This document shows positions 19,396 through 29,971 of a DNA stretch of 64,000 bases, piece by piece. The notes beneath the pieces are model-generated. The model saw only the letters and a list, made by a program, of their open reading frames with translations. It was not told the DNA's origin and did no database searches. The translations under genes were made by a program, and so were the position numbers. The number at the start of each line of letters is the position of its first letter. Position 1 is the first letter of the stretch. This stretch comes from Saccharina japonica (taxonomy: Eukaryota; Sar; Phaeophyceae; Laminariales; Laminariaceae): contig MEHQ01003528.1 of NCBI GenBank assembly GCA_008828725.1, positions 29,604-93,603 of the forward strand, written 5' to 3'.

Positions 19396-21310
19396 CTGGG
19401 CCGCCTGTCAACCAGCCGGACAGGGTGTGCACGCACCCGACCTGCTAGTATGGAAGAGGTTTTTGCTCGTCGTGAGGATGAGTTTCCTCTTGCCATTTTT
19501 TTTGTTTTGTGGTGAGGGTTTTGAGTCTACTTATTTCGACATAGTCGACACTACTGTCATATAAATAATTCAGGAGGGTGTTCGTTGGAGATCCTGTATT
19601 TGACAGTTTCATGTCGGGCTTTGTGTCGGTTCGGGTTATTCGCATATGATGTGTTCTTTGCTATTTTGTCTTTCTGGGCTGATGTGCTCATGGAGGCACT
19701 CTCTCTGCTGCTCGCTGGCGCTGGGCGTTTTCGCTTGCCTGTGGTACTGCTATGGGACCGATACTAATAAAATACTTTTGAAACCAATCTCGCTCGAAGC
19801 AAACCAACATGACGCTGATACAGCAACTGGTGACTGGGCAAAGAGACACCAGCAAGGCAACGGCATCGTCCGAGCCAGACACGCCGGGGTCATTCACGCC
19901 ACCTTCCACCTGGCATGAGATGACTCAGGCGCTGCTCGACCTCCTCGTGCCGGCGAATTATATTGACGAATGCGCGAGACAGATAGCGATCTTCAACCAG
20001 AAGGGCGCTGAGACTGTTTCGGCGTACGCCATGCGATTTCGCACAATCCTGTCACAGTTCCAAGCTGCCGTCGACCGTGTCGATGACAATCGCACAACGT
20101 GGAATGCGATGACGGTTGTTTTGTGGCAACAAGGATTGAAACCCAGCGTTCGTTGCTTTCAGCTGACGGACAAACCGGCCACCTCTTTGAAAGAGGCAAT
20201 CGACCGGGCTCGCAGGCACGAAGCCTCCGGTCAGGCCGGGGGACACGCGGGAGACCTTGCGATTTATGGCCTTATATGTTTCGTTAGTTTTTACGTCGTG
20301 ACGCGGCTGTTGTAGTCTCATTCGATTGCAATGGTTGGAAGTGGAAGTATGGAAGAGGTTTTTGCTCGTCGTGAGGATGAGTTTCCTCTTGCCATTTTTT
20401 TTGTTTTGTGGTGAGGGTTTTGAGTCTACTTATTTCGACATAGTCGACACTACTGTCATATAAATAATTCAGGAGGGTGTTCGTTGGAGATCCTGTATTT
20501 GACAGTTTCATGTCGGGCTTTGTGTCGGTTCGGGTTATTCGCATATGATGTGTTCTTTGCTATTTTGTCTTTCTGGGCTGATGTGCTCATGGAGGCACTC
20601 TCTCTGCTGCTCGCTGGCGCTGGGCGTTTTCGCTTGCCTGTGGTACTGCTATGGGACCGATACTAATAAAATACTTTTGAAACCAATCTCGCTCGAACAA
20701 ACTGTGCGAGACATGACGCTGATACAGCAACTGGTGACTGGGCAAAGAGACACCAGCAAGGCAACGGCATCGTCCGAGCCAGACACGCCGGGGTCATTCA
20801 CGCCACCTTCCACCTGGCATGAGATGACTCAGGCGCTGCTCGACCTCCTCGTGCCGGCGAATTATATTGACGAATGCGCGAGACAGATAGCGATCTTCAA
20901 CCAGAAGGGCGCTGAGACTGTTTCGGCGTACGCCATGCGATTTCGCACAATCCTGTTTCAAGCTGCCGTCGACCGTGTCGATGACAATCGCACAACGTGG
21001 AATGCGATGACGGTTGCTTTGTGGCAACAAGGATTGAAACCCAGCGTTCGTTGCTTGCAGCTGACGGATAAACCGGCCACCTCTTTGAAAGAGGCAATCG
21101 ACCGGGCTCGCAGGCACGAAGCCTCCGGTCTGGCCGGGGGACACGTCAGCGCCCTCTACCACGAAGTGCCTCACCGTGGGCTTGATGGTTTTCCCCCGCT
21201 CCCTCCTGGCGGAGAGCGGTTGCTCGACGACGAGCGACCCTTGGCTCGCTTGCCTTGCGGCCCGCCGCCACTTCCGCCGCCCCCCTTCCCTCGTGCCCCA
21301 GTTGAACGTT
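19396..21310. repeat. rearranged block in gag: tandem plus foldback copies
   Basis: The block holds two near-identical direct repeats with an offset of 899 bp (19447-20250 and 20346-21148). Each comprises a 352-bp segment (19447-19798, 20346-20697) followed by a gag fragment in plus orientation, opposite to the host element. The plus gag copy at 20711-21205 mirrors minus gag at 21310-21815 around a ~100-bp loop. A smaller mirror exists at 19252-19297 against 19400-19446 around the same loop sequence. The 352-bp segment has an AATAAA-like site and is followed directly by gag, so it may be an LTR of a related copy, but TG...CA ends are not clear. Confidence 0.75.
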
Positions 21311-22709
21311 TCTGGGCGGGAGGGAGCGGGGGAAAACCATCAAGCCCACGGTGAGGCACTTGGTGGTAGAGAGCGCTGACGTGTCCCCCGGCCAGACCGG
21401 AGGCTTCGTGCCTGCGAGCCCGGTCGATTGCCTCTTTCAAAGAGGTGGCCGGTTTGTCCGTCAGCTGCAAGCAACGAACGCTGGGTTTCAATCCTTGTTG
21501 CCACAAAGCAACCGTCATCGCATTCCACGTTGTGCGATTGTCGTCGACACGGTCGACGGCAGCTTGGAACTGCGACAGGATTGTGCGAAATCGCATGGCG
21601 TACGCCGAAACAGTCTCAGCGCCCTTCTGGTTGAAGATCGCGATCTGCCTCGCGCATTCGTCAATAGAATTCGCCGGCATGAGGAGGTCAAGCAGCGCCT
21701 GAGTCATCTCATGCCAGGTGGAAGGTGGCGTGAATGACCCCGGCGTGTCTGGCTCGGACGATGCCGTTGCCTTGCTGGTGTCTATCTGCCCAGTCACCAG
21801 TTGCTGTATCAGCGTTAGACAGTGTCCCTCGCCCAACAAAGCTATGTGTTCGAGAGCAACCATGTCACCGAAATTATCATCATTTGGGCGAACTCTCTTC
21901 GCTTTGAGGCCAACGATGACCCTGAAATGACTCAAAATTTCCGGAACGTTTTGGTCAACCGACCCGGTCAGACGAGGTACCCCACGTAAGTCAGCAGCCG
22001 TGACGGCAACGGCTGCAACTTCCGCAGGCAAGGGGCGAGCCCCGAGGGAATCCGACGACGGATTGGTACGGTCTGCTGACGGCAGCAGGGGGTTCGGAGG
22101 GTTCGCAGACGGTGGTTGCGTACCTCCTACACTCTGTACAGCAGCACGGGCTGCTGGTACAGAGGTGGTCGACACGGTTTGGTCGACCAGAGGCAACGAT
22201 GATGCTGAAACAGAACCGGCTGCGGTGGAAATACTCGACGACCCTGAGTTATCTACCGCTGTCGACGACACAGGACCCACCTCGCTCGCCATGGCTGCTT
22301 CGTGGACCAGGGCTGCGTCGTGGTGGCTGATGCTTAGCGCCACTGCCGCAGAGCCTGCAGACAACGGTGCCTGCGGGCGGTTCTGTCGAATCGCTCGAAT
22401 GTTTGCCTTTGTCTCCTCTGACCAGAGAAGGATGGCAAGTTCGCTCGGGGTCATCTCTACGGAGGATTCACCCTGGTGGGACGACGCTTCCTCGCTCGAC
22501 GACGAGGAGGAAGAGGATGACCTGGAAGACGACTCCTGGTCGACGTGAGGCGACGATGGTGCATCACTCTCGGGGGTACTGGTGGACTCGGTTGCTCCTT
22601 CCTCATCAGAAGTATGCGGTGTCCCAAAATCAACCAGCGGTGCGGATGGCTCAGGCTCGGGCTCGGGCTGTGCGGCGGGTTTTGCTGCAGCTTTTTTCTT
22701 TTTCGCCAT
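21215..22709 (-). pseudogene. Ty3/Gypsy Gag, N-terminal and capsid part
   Basis: The frame is open from 22907 to 21171. The Met at 22709 (MAKKKKAAAKPAAQ) is the likely start because the upstream part is cysteine-rich and unlike Gag. After an acidic, Ser-rich disordered region, the capsid-like retrotransposon gag domain spans LTGSVDQNVPEILSHFRVIV through WHEMTQALLDLL, ARQIAIFNQKGAETVSAYAM and RFRTILSQFQAAVD, and ends in a GGG/KR-rich basic tail. Gag forms the particle. The frame leaves the true C-terminus at about 21215, where sequence switches to a mirror copy of upstream gag, and the zinc knuckle is found instead at 19.2 kb. Confidence 0.85.
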
Positions 22710-23623
22710 CGGCGATGAAAACTCTGAAATCAGAAACTTCCTGCAGGCGCAAGCCTCAGTCGACGCCAATATGAGACTCTGGTGTCTCGGGTTCGACTTG
22801 TGTCTGCAGCAAGCTTCTCTTTCTTGGCTTTGTAGCGTGTAGTACACGCCAGGTATCGGTGATGCTCGGCACGGCAAGCAAAGCAGAAGTGACATGAGGC
22901 AAGACACGAGCTCATCTCATATCAGGAGTCACGACAGCTGTCACAAGTAATTACTTGGTGACCAGGCTTGGTAATTCCCCGCCTCAACTACCGTCAGATC
23001 TACGGAGACCTCTGACCACTTTTAGTACAAGATGCAATACCCACAAAAATGGAGGAACATCTTCTGGTCATGCACGATCTTGCATGACAGATATCGCCAA
23101 CTGACAATGTAGCAGCAACCTGAGACTCACACTATCATATTTATAATGAGGGGTGTGCGGGGACAGGTTATGGAGTAGCACTGGAAAGTACGTTGTTGAA
23201 TTTAGTGACTTAATCTTTAAGAGTGTGCATTAGTTATTTGTAACTGTAATGTATCTTTAGTGGCAATTAGTAGTTTTAGTATTTTTATCGTGCGTACTCT
23301 GGTTTTTATGTGTACTACTTATTTCTTTTTGATACAGAATACTACATATCTAAAATCTTGTACATATAACCATCCGTGATAACGTCATGGGTATATCTTC
23401 GTATTGTGCTCTTTACCATAGCTTTGCGGATAGTTCTAAAAGGTAAATATACAAGGGGGCTTTGCCGTCAGCCCAGGCCGCCGGCGAAGCTAAGGAGGGA
23501 GGAATAAGGCCCGCAATACAACTGGCAGTTTATGATGCTAAGGGACCGAGAGGGTGTATATATATCATACAAGGTTCCCCTCCGGGACATGCCTAGGGGA
23601 GTGGCGCAAGAACGAATTGAAAT
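22710..23623. other. upstream flank of the Gypsy element; no gene
   Basis: This should contain the leader and 5' LTR of the minus-strand element, but no copy was found on the other side. The sequence CAAGGTTCCCCTCCGGGACA with CCTAGGGGAGTGG at 23568-23605 recurs at 49738-49780. Related CCC(T/C)TTCGGGAT...GGGGTGTC blocks appear at 23990-24030 and 53965-54015. Confidence 0.45.
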
Positions 23624-24975
23624 GGGCAGCGGCCAAAAAAAGGTGTACCTCGTCCTTTTGCGGCCAAAATCAGGTACATACTTAAAACCAAGTCAAAAAC
23701 GCACTCCACGTGCGCTGCCATTGGTCCAAAACTCGTTGTACCGGTTTTTGCCTCTTCAAAACCCAGGTATACCTGATTTTGTCTACTCTGCTTCACTTTC
23801 ACCTTTTTTTTGTCGTTTTTAAGCCAATCAGAGGCCCTTCATAGTTCCACCCTATCATATGCCCCCTATACAAATGCCGACGTACGCGGAGACCCCCTTC
23901 TCCCTTCGCACGTCGCACTACACGCCACTCGAGCGACACACACACATATCTGCCTGCATACCTCCGCCGAAATAATACGAGATAGAAGGCTTCCCTTCGG
24001 GATTGTGGTTGACTTGGAATACCAGGGGTGTCACAAAAGTTGAGAAGGGAGAATACAGCAGCAGGCGTTCGTTCCTCGTACCTCGTACAAAGTACGAAGT
24101 ACTTCGTACTCGTAATATTAATAGTGTTGTTGTACTACCGCACATACTCACGAAACACGCACAACTCACACATCCACAGCAGACAGCGCAGCGCCGTGCC
24201 GTGAGCCGTGTTGCTGTGCTTTCTCTTTCGAACGTACAGCTTTGTCGTCATGGAGCATGGAGCTATTGTGCACCCCGAGCATGTTTTGCATGCATGTCAA
24301 GTCCGCCGTTTCTTTGCTGCTCCATGAACCTCTTGGCATTTTCAAGTTGCGGTGCCTGCACTACATCATGGGGGCCTCTTCTGTACCCCTTTCCTTGCGC
24401 GAGCGTAGCGGGCGGCGTCAGCCGCCCGCGAAGCGGAGCCCTTGTACCTGCTTACTATAATACGTATTCCGTATGCGTAGGGGGGCGCTATATTTGTATT
24501 TATGCCCGATGCTGTAAACGACGTATTGTCTGGAGATAAGATGAATTTATAAGGTAAACGGAAAGGAAGCACGAGGTACGAGCGTCGAGAGCTCAGGTTT
24601 TACTGTTTGCAGTATGTTTGCTGTACTGATGAGATTGCATTCGTTGCTGGTGTTATATGGTTTCGTGAGGGCTGAGATCGTATGTATGTGTTGCTGGTGT
24701 TATACGATTTCCTGAAGGATATAGGTCTGTGATTATTCTGAAACGGTGGTATCGAGGTCAACAATAATAACAGGTGTTTAGGTTAGGGTGCGTGGCANTA
24801 TTAATAGCAGCTACTCGTATACGTAGCCACCGGGCGAGCACGAAGAGCATGAAAAAAACTCTACTTTGCATTGCAAGGAACGAGCAGGTTCGTGGGGTGC
24901 GTTTTAACTTGATTTTAGTATGTACCTGTTTTTGGCCCCGAACAGTCCAGGTGTACCTGTTTTTGGCCGCTGCCC
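23624..24975. mobile_element. 1,352-bp MULE-like TIR element, perfect 9-bp TSD
   Basis: Left end GGGCAGCGGCCAAAAAAAGG from 23624; right end, inward from 24975, GGGCAGCGGCCAAAAACAGG. Homology continues inward for about 100 bp (GGTACATACTT..AA.CAAGT.AAAACGCAC). The nonamer AATTGAAAT flanks both sides (23615-23623 and 24976-24984). TIR and TSD length match the 8904-9737 element, so both belong to one Mutator-like family. The internal frame at 24003-24539 (178 codons) has no MULE transposase motif. A strong hairpin, GGGCGGCGTCAGCCGCCC, lies at 24410-24427. Position 24798 is ambiguous. Confidence 0.88.
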
Positions 24976-25269
24976 AATTGAAATCCAAACTCGTACATAA
25001 TTCGATATTGTATCCTACGCAAGCATATTACATCATAGTACGACGTGATTATGAATTATCTGCGTATTACCGTACATGCAGGGTACATGCATACTATTTT
25101 TTAGAACTAACTGTATCAGATGACCTGCGCACTTTTGGGGATAAAAAGACTTGGAAATAGTGTGGAACCCTTACTATTGACTGCTTATTTTTAATAGATT
25201 TTCCTAACGATTCCGCCAAACATTATATTATGTTCGCCAGTGTGTTTATGTATTATATGTCTTTGTTGT

Positions 25270-25470
25270 GTGGAGAGGCACCACAGTTGACTTGGTTCTA
25301 GAAGGGGATCGAAATAGACTCGATTTCAGTGTTAGGGTCGAAATCATCATGGTTTTATGTGGGGGATTGAAATATAATTGATTTTGTGCAGGGATAGTAA
25401 TTGGCCTGAGTTTTGTGCGGGGGTCGAAATTGGTTTGTTTTCTAGTGTCAGGGCCGAAAATGACTGTTTA
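25270..25470 (+). repeat. degenerate ~30-bp minisatellite G, block 1
   Basis: Tandem degenerate units of the type GGGATCGAAATTGACTTGG followed by TTTTAGTGTG. Positions 25361-25466 are almost identical to 28675-28790, so a stretch of array was copied as a block. Other blocks are at 28420-29105, 49815-50000 and 50195-50550. Confidence 0.75.
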
Positions 25471-26589
25471 TTTTTCACTTTGGTTTGTTTTATGTTTATA
25501 TTATGTACGTGCGTAACCCAGACACCACAGACAGCACACGAGCAGTGCAGAGCAACAAAACAGCATGAAGCGCGTGCGGTAGTTTTGTCCGCCCTGTATT
25601 TCGAGTCTCGTCACCTCGGGCATCTTTCGAACAGTGGGTGGGATAACAATGCACGGTGAGCTTTTTCACCCCCCATACCAAGGTCAAGTCATTTTCGGCC
25701 CGCAGACAAATAGCAAGTAAATTTCTATCCCCCACTAAAAAGGAAAAACTTATGAACGAGAGTCTCGAACTGACGACTTCAAACAAATAACCGGGCATCG
25801 CACTCATTTGACCATATTACCAAAGAGTCAAAATACTTTTTATACTGGCGTGCGTGTCCACAGCAGTGAGTGCGTGACGCACCGCACATACACATGCACA
25901 GCAGCAGCGCAGCAGAAGGAGAGAGATAGAGATGACCGATGACGGATCATAGCCTCCGAGAAAGCAACTACTGCTGCTGGATCCACAGCAGTACAGCGCG
26001 GACCTGCCACATGCGCGTGATGTTGCCTGCTGCTGCTTGTGCTGCTGGGCGGGGTTGCAACGTGCTGTTTGTGTTCTCTTTGCATGTTATCTGATGTCTA
26101 AAAGTTTGGTGGTGTGCTTGGGGCAAGAACCCGCAACATCAGAAATATAATATTAGTTGCCGTACTCACACGTAATAAAAACGGCCCTTACATTTCGGTC
26201 CAAAGTGACCCTGGATATGTCATAAACACACAGCACAGCAGCAAAGAATGCAAGACAGGTGGCGGACTACGGACAGCAGCCTTGGATAAAACAACTACCT
26301 ACAGCAGCAGTACAGCCCAGATGGATGTGCCACTCACGCACGATGTGGGGGGGGGGGGGGAAAGGGGGTTAGTACGTAGGGTAGATGGTGGGGGATATAT
26401 TGTATTTAATATGAATAGCATGTTGAGTATCGTATTTCATCACAGGGTGAAAAAGTGTCAGGGCGGAGATGATGTTTTTTATATACCAGGTATTCTTTAC
26501 ACAGACAGGTATTTTTGGTGTTGTCATGTACCTGGTAATAATATTGATCCATACATAGATTATTATACCTGCCCAGTACACATGATGCC
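25471..26589. other. no gene seen; simple sequence
   Basis: GT/CA and CAG-rich sequence with a run of G at 26346-26359. Around 25735-25805 a weak tRNA-like string lies on the minus strand, not convincing as a gene. The 191-codon frame at 26114-26689 crosses the G run and a repeat D copy and has no motif. Confidence 0.5.
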
Positions 26590-26745
26590 CCACCACTTTT
26601 TTTTCACGATAACCTACCTGCTCACTTGGTCCTGGTGCCAGGTACCTTTTGTATTTTTTTTTTCCTGCACTTTTGTCTTGTTAATATAATGTCTTTTTTT
26701 TCACGTGTACCTATTTGGGGTGTTTTTATTATACGAACGGGACCA
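26590..26745 (+). repeat. dispersed repeat D copy
   Basis: TTTTTTTTCACGATAACCTA, CTGCTCACTTGGTCCTGG, CCAGGTACCTTTTG, a T-run and GGGGTGTTTTTATTAT match 8760-8903 in order. The same unit resumes at 27730 on the far side of the Harbinger-like element, so that element may have landed in or beside it. Confidence 0.7.
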
Positions 26746-26804
26746 ACCGACCCACCCAGTAACTCTCTTACCCACAACGCACACCCACCAACCTATACTG
26801 CTTA

Positions 26805-27726
26805 GGGCCCGTGTCAACGAAGGCAAGTTTCAAATCGAATCGATTTCAATTCGTTTTTTTTTATGAATCGAATCGATTTCAATTCTTTTTTTTTTATGAA
26901 TCGAATTGAACCTTTTCATCTGATTGCTCAAAAAATGAACCACCGAGAAGGCATTTGTACTTCGGGGCAAGGGAAAGTCGACCCGATCGAATTGCAAAAG
27001 AAGTCCCAAAATGCTTTCTTTTTTGCAAATCGATTCGAATCGATTCGAATCGATTGGAGTTTATCCAACATGCATGGCATGTTCCCACTGGGTGAACGTC
27101 CCCGAGGCGATCCGCCGCTGTTTGGGCTGTTCTCGACAACCACCAACGAGGCGATAAATCGATAACCTCAACGAGTGGCGACCGGGGCAACAGCCGCGCC
27201 CACGGCCACAGACCATAGCACAACGTGGCCCGGCGGTGGCCCCTTAAACAAAAACATGGCCGGCGCAAACCCAATTTTCCCACCAGCTCGATCGGCCAAT
27301 CCCGACAAAAACCAAGCGATCGACCCCAAACACGAAGGAAAAGCTCAAGACTTGAGATAGCTGCATCGCTGTCGCTGCCCGGTGCGTGGCGTTCAGGGGC
27401 TTCTCCCGTCCACCCAAGCGAAGCTGAGAGTGATAGCTTCCTAGCCTGGGCCTTACAAAGTAACTAGAGGCTGTAGGCGGCGTGCACGCGACGATGCACG
27501 CCGTCGCTCTCAGCTGCTCTCCTCGGTACTTGTTAGCCGGGTGTTGTGTGGGATGTCGCGTTATTCCCATCTCAATCACATTTCGAGAACACACGGAACA
27601 TATAAATACGTGGTTTCACCCCATATAACCCAAAGTCGTATTTTCTCACCAAATCGAATTGAATTCATAAAAATAATCGATTTGAAATCGATTCGATTTG
27701 AAACTTGCCTTCGTTAATTCAGGCCC
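26805..27726. mobile_element. PIF/Harbinger-like element, copy A (922 bp)
   Basis: Left end GGGCCCGTGTCAACGAAGGC and right end, inward, GGGCCTGAATTAACGAAGGC. The TIR continues about 45 bp through CAAATCGAATCGATTTC. TTA lies immediately outside both ends (26802-26804, 27727-27729). A 3-bp TWA duplication with a GGGCC start is the PIF/Harbinger signature. The interior (GGTGAACG, CGAGGCGAT..., CCACCGG-type blocks, GATAGCTTCCTAGCCTGGGC) is shared with copies B and C. No DDE transposase or Myb-like frame is present. Confidence 0.88.
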
Positions 27727-27729
27727 TTA

Positions 27730-27840
27730 CCTTGTTTTTTTTTGCATTTTGTCTCGTTAGTTGTATTTTCTTTTTTCCACGATAACCTACCTGCTCACTT
27801 GGTCCTGGGTCGTACCAGGTACATATATACTTAGACGTAC
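27730..27840 (+). repeat. dispersed repeat D copy
   Basis: CCTTG, a T-run, TTTGCATTTTGTCTCGTTAG, then CCACGATAACCTACCTGCTC and GTACCAGGTAC follow the family order. The copy directly abuts the Harbinger-like element. Confidence 0.65.
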
Positions 27841-28159
27841 CAATGACAAGCTGTCGGTGTTGCTGCGCACACTACAGTACCTGCGCACACTTGTGCCTCG
27901 TTATTAAGTGCACCAGACCACCGCTTGGCATATACCTGGTACAGCAGCAGCAGTGTGTACTATACACAGCAGTAGGGTTGTCGTTTCGGCATGCGTATGT
28001 ACCACAAAACCCACACCCCACCGATCCACTCACCACTGTACAAGGTTTTTGCGCTGACGCGCATCGCTTAACAAGAAATGTTGGTGGGTGGAGTTGGTAA
28101 TGGTGGAATGCCCAGCCCAGATACCAACCGACCCACCCAGCAACCCTCTCACTAGAGAT
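27841..28159. other. no gene seen
   Basis: CAG- and GTAC-rich sequence with a TACCTGGTACAG motif near 27931 and a block resembling CCAACCGACCCACCCAG near 26744. Nothing codes. Confidence 0.5.
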
Positions 28160-28375
28160 GGGCACCATTAAGAAAAAATCGGTTTAAACCGGTTTTTGCC
28201 GGTCTAAACCGGTTTTTGGAGACCCAGCAGGCGTGCCCGAGTAGACGGTTTTTGGCAAAAAAAAACGCGTTTTTTTTGCCGGTTTAAACTGGTTAACGGA
28301 AAACCGGTTTAAACCGGAAAAAAAACGCGGTTAACCGGTTATAACCGGTACCAACCGGCAGAGTCGGACCGACGC
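28160..28375. repeat. AAACCGGTTT-rich palindromic tract
   Basis: About ten copies of GGTTTAAACCGG, AACCGGTTTT or close variants alternate with A or T runs. Nearly all are self-complementary, so the tract is rich in inverted repeats. A shorter similar tract lies at 38728-38830. Confidence 0.75.
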
Positions 28376-28419
28376 TTGACCGATTACACTGCGACGTACA
28401 GCCGTAGTAATATAGTACG

Positions 28420-29105
28420 GATCGAAAATGACTTGGTTCTAGTTTCTGGATGCCTTGGTAATTGCATGTGGCGGCGCATATAAATTGACTTGATTTCAGT
28501 GTGGGTATCCGACTTGACTTGTTTTTTGTGTGCGGGTCGAAAAGACTTCGTTTTAGTGTGGGTGGTTGAAAATTAGGTGGTTTTAGTGTGGGGGCATCCA
28601 AGTTGTCTTAGTTTCAGAACAGAAATCCAAATTGACTTGATTTTAGTGTTGGGGTTAAAATTTAGCTTGTTTTTGGTGTGGGGGATTGAAATATAATTGA
28701 TTTTGTGCAGGGATAGTAATTGGCTTGAGTTTTGTGCGGGGGGTCGAAATTGATTTGTTTTCTAGTGTCAGGGCCGAAAATGACTTGGTTTTAGTGTCTA
28801 GATGGATTTTTTTCTTCTTCTATGTCAGGGCCGGAAAATACTTGGTTTCAGTGTCGGGGCATCGAAAATGCCTTGGGTTTTCAATTGGGATCGACATTGA
28901 CTTGCTTTCTAGTGTCAGGGTCAAAACTAACTTGATTTTTTGTCGGGGATCGAAATTGACTTGGTTTTTGTTCGGGGGGTCCAACTTGACTTGGTTTTTC
29001 GTGCGCGGACCGAAAATTAAATGTTTTCAGCGATGGGGGGATCGAAGTTCACTTGCTCTTTGTGTGCGGGCCGAAAATAATTTGGTTTTGATGTACGGGG
29101 CTAAC
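28420..29105 (+). repeat. degenerate ~30-bp minisatellite G, main array
   Basis: Roughly twenty units of the type GTGTCGGGGATCGAAATTGA followed by CTTGGTTTT, with much substitution and variable length. The strand bias (G and T rich on plus) is steady over almost 700 bp. The open frame 28725-29255 is a by-product of the repeat and has no domain. Confidence 0.8.
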
Positions 29106-29261
29106 AGGTGCGCCGTGCACCGCTTACCTCTACTCACCCGTTATTCAAAGTATGATTTAACGAGATGGATAGATATCGCGCTGCTTTCTTGTTGGCAGGA
29201 GTTTTTTCTCATTAATTTGCTTCGTTATATATACATTAGTAACTTTTATTATTAATAGTAT
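29106..29261. other. short spacer, nothing recognised
   Basis: AT-rich, with the palindrome-like ATTATTAATAGTATTG near 29244. No gene is visible. Confidence 0.4.
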
Positions 29262-29960
29262 TGACATGGGCTTCCTCGGCTTGTGTTCTGCTCGGATTCT
29301 ACTATCCTGCATTCTCAGCCGTATCTTCTTTGCGGCCTGTGGTACCTTATCTTGCGACTGGACTGATGTGTGGTGAAACTCGTTGGCGGGTACCTATTTT
29401 GGTCATTCTTTTGGATACCTTATTTTACGAACTGTACTATAAAAGTTGTACCTTATTGTGATACGAGATTTCGGGTGGGGTTTAACGTTTGTTCATATTT
29501 TTCGTGCGTCACGTCGCTTTAGTTTCGACTGCTGTCCTCGTTGGTGGTGCTGTTATCGTTACTTCAAGTCGACTGCTCGACTGCGCAGGCGCTCAGCTGT
29601 TGTCGTTACTTCAAGTCGACTGCTCGACTGCGCAGACGCTCATCTCGTGCATCATCATAGTGTAATGGTTGGGATTCGAAGCCGTGCATTACGATTGAAT
29701 AATGCAGCCCATGGTGTTGTCGTACCAAAAAATCGAAGGCTTACTGCACGGTGGTATCGTCTCCCCTTCTGTCAAAAGTAGTAATACGTAGTTCAACTCA
29801 TTATAAATAAATTCCATCCACCCCTAAATCCTACTCCTCCTCCGTGTTGAAGATCGAGGGTTGAGGGTTTCGTCGAACTCATCTTTGTTTTGCAAGCTGA
29901 ATGTGTTGGAACAACGTTAAATAGTTGATGTTGGAGGTGTCCCTATTATTCGTATTGAAT
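29262..29960 (+). repeat. composite repeat X, copy 1
   Basis: It matches 30716-31485 in order: TCTGCTCGGATT, ACCTTATTTTACGAACTGTA, AACGTTTGTTCATATTTTTC, TCAAGTCGACTGCTCGACTG, GATTCGAAGCC, GTCGTACCA and the GTTTCGTCGAACTCATCTTT block. In copy 1 the GTCGACTGCTCGACTGCGCA block is doubled (29567 and 29624). No long frame is preserved. Confidence 0.75.
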
Positions 29961-29971
29961 TTAATCTTCCA

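Larger units (their letters stand above)
14544..22709 (-). mobile_element. Ty3/Gypsy chromovirus-like retrotransposon, degraded
   Basis: On the minus strand the domains run gag (from 22709), zinc knuckle (19.2-19.3 kb), protease (18.6-18.26 kb), RT-RNase H (18061-16163) and integrase with a chromodomain-like end (16275-14544). RT before integrase is diagnostic of Ty3/Gypsy; the chromodomain points to the chromovirus lineage. The coding region is broken by a foreign or rearranged block inside gag (about 19396-21310), by separate frames for protease and RT, and by two frame changes in integrase. LTRs were not identified. The element is probably dead unless the breaks are sequence errors. Confidence 0.9.

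Noticed and set aside
19447..20697. 352-bp direct repeats as LTRs of the minus-strand Gypsy element
   Set aside because: They lie inside gag in the opposite orientation and no copy occurs downstream of integrase. They could be LTRs of another copy, but TG...CA ends are unclear.
25735..25805. tRNA gene on the minus strand
   Set aside because: A B-box-like GTTCGAGAC and a weak A-box exist, but T-arm and acceptor stems do not pair.
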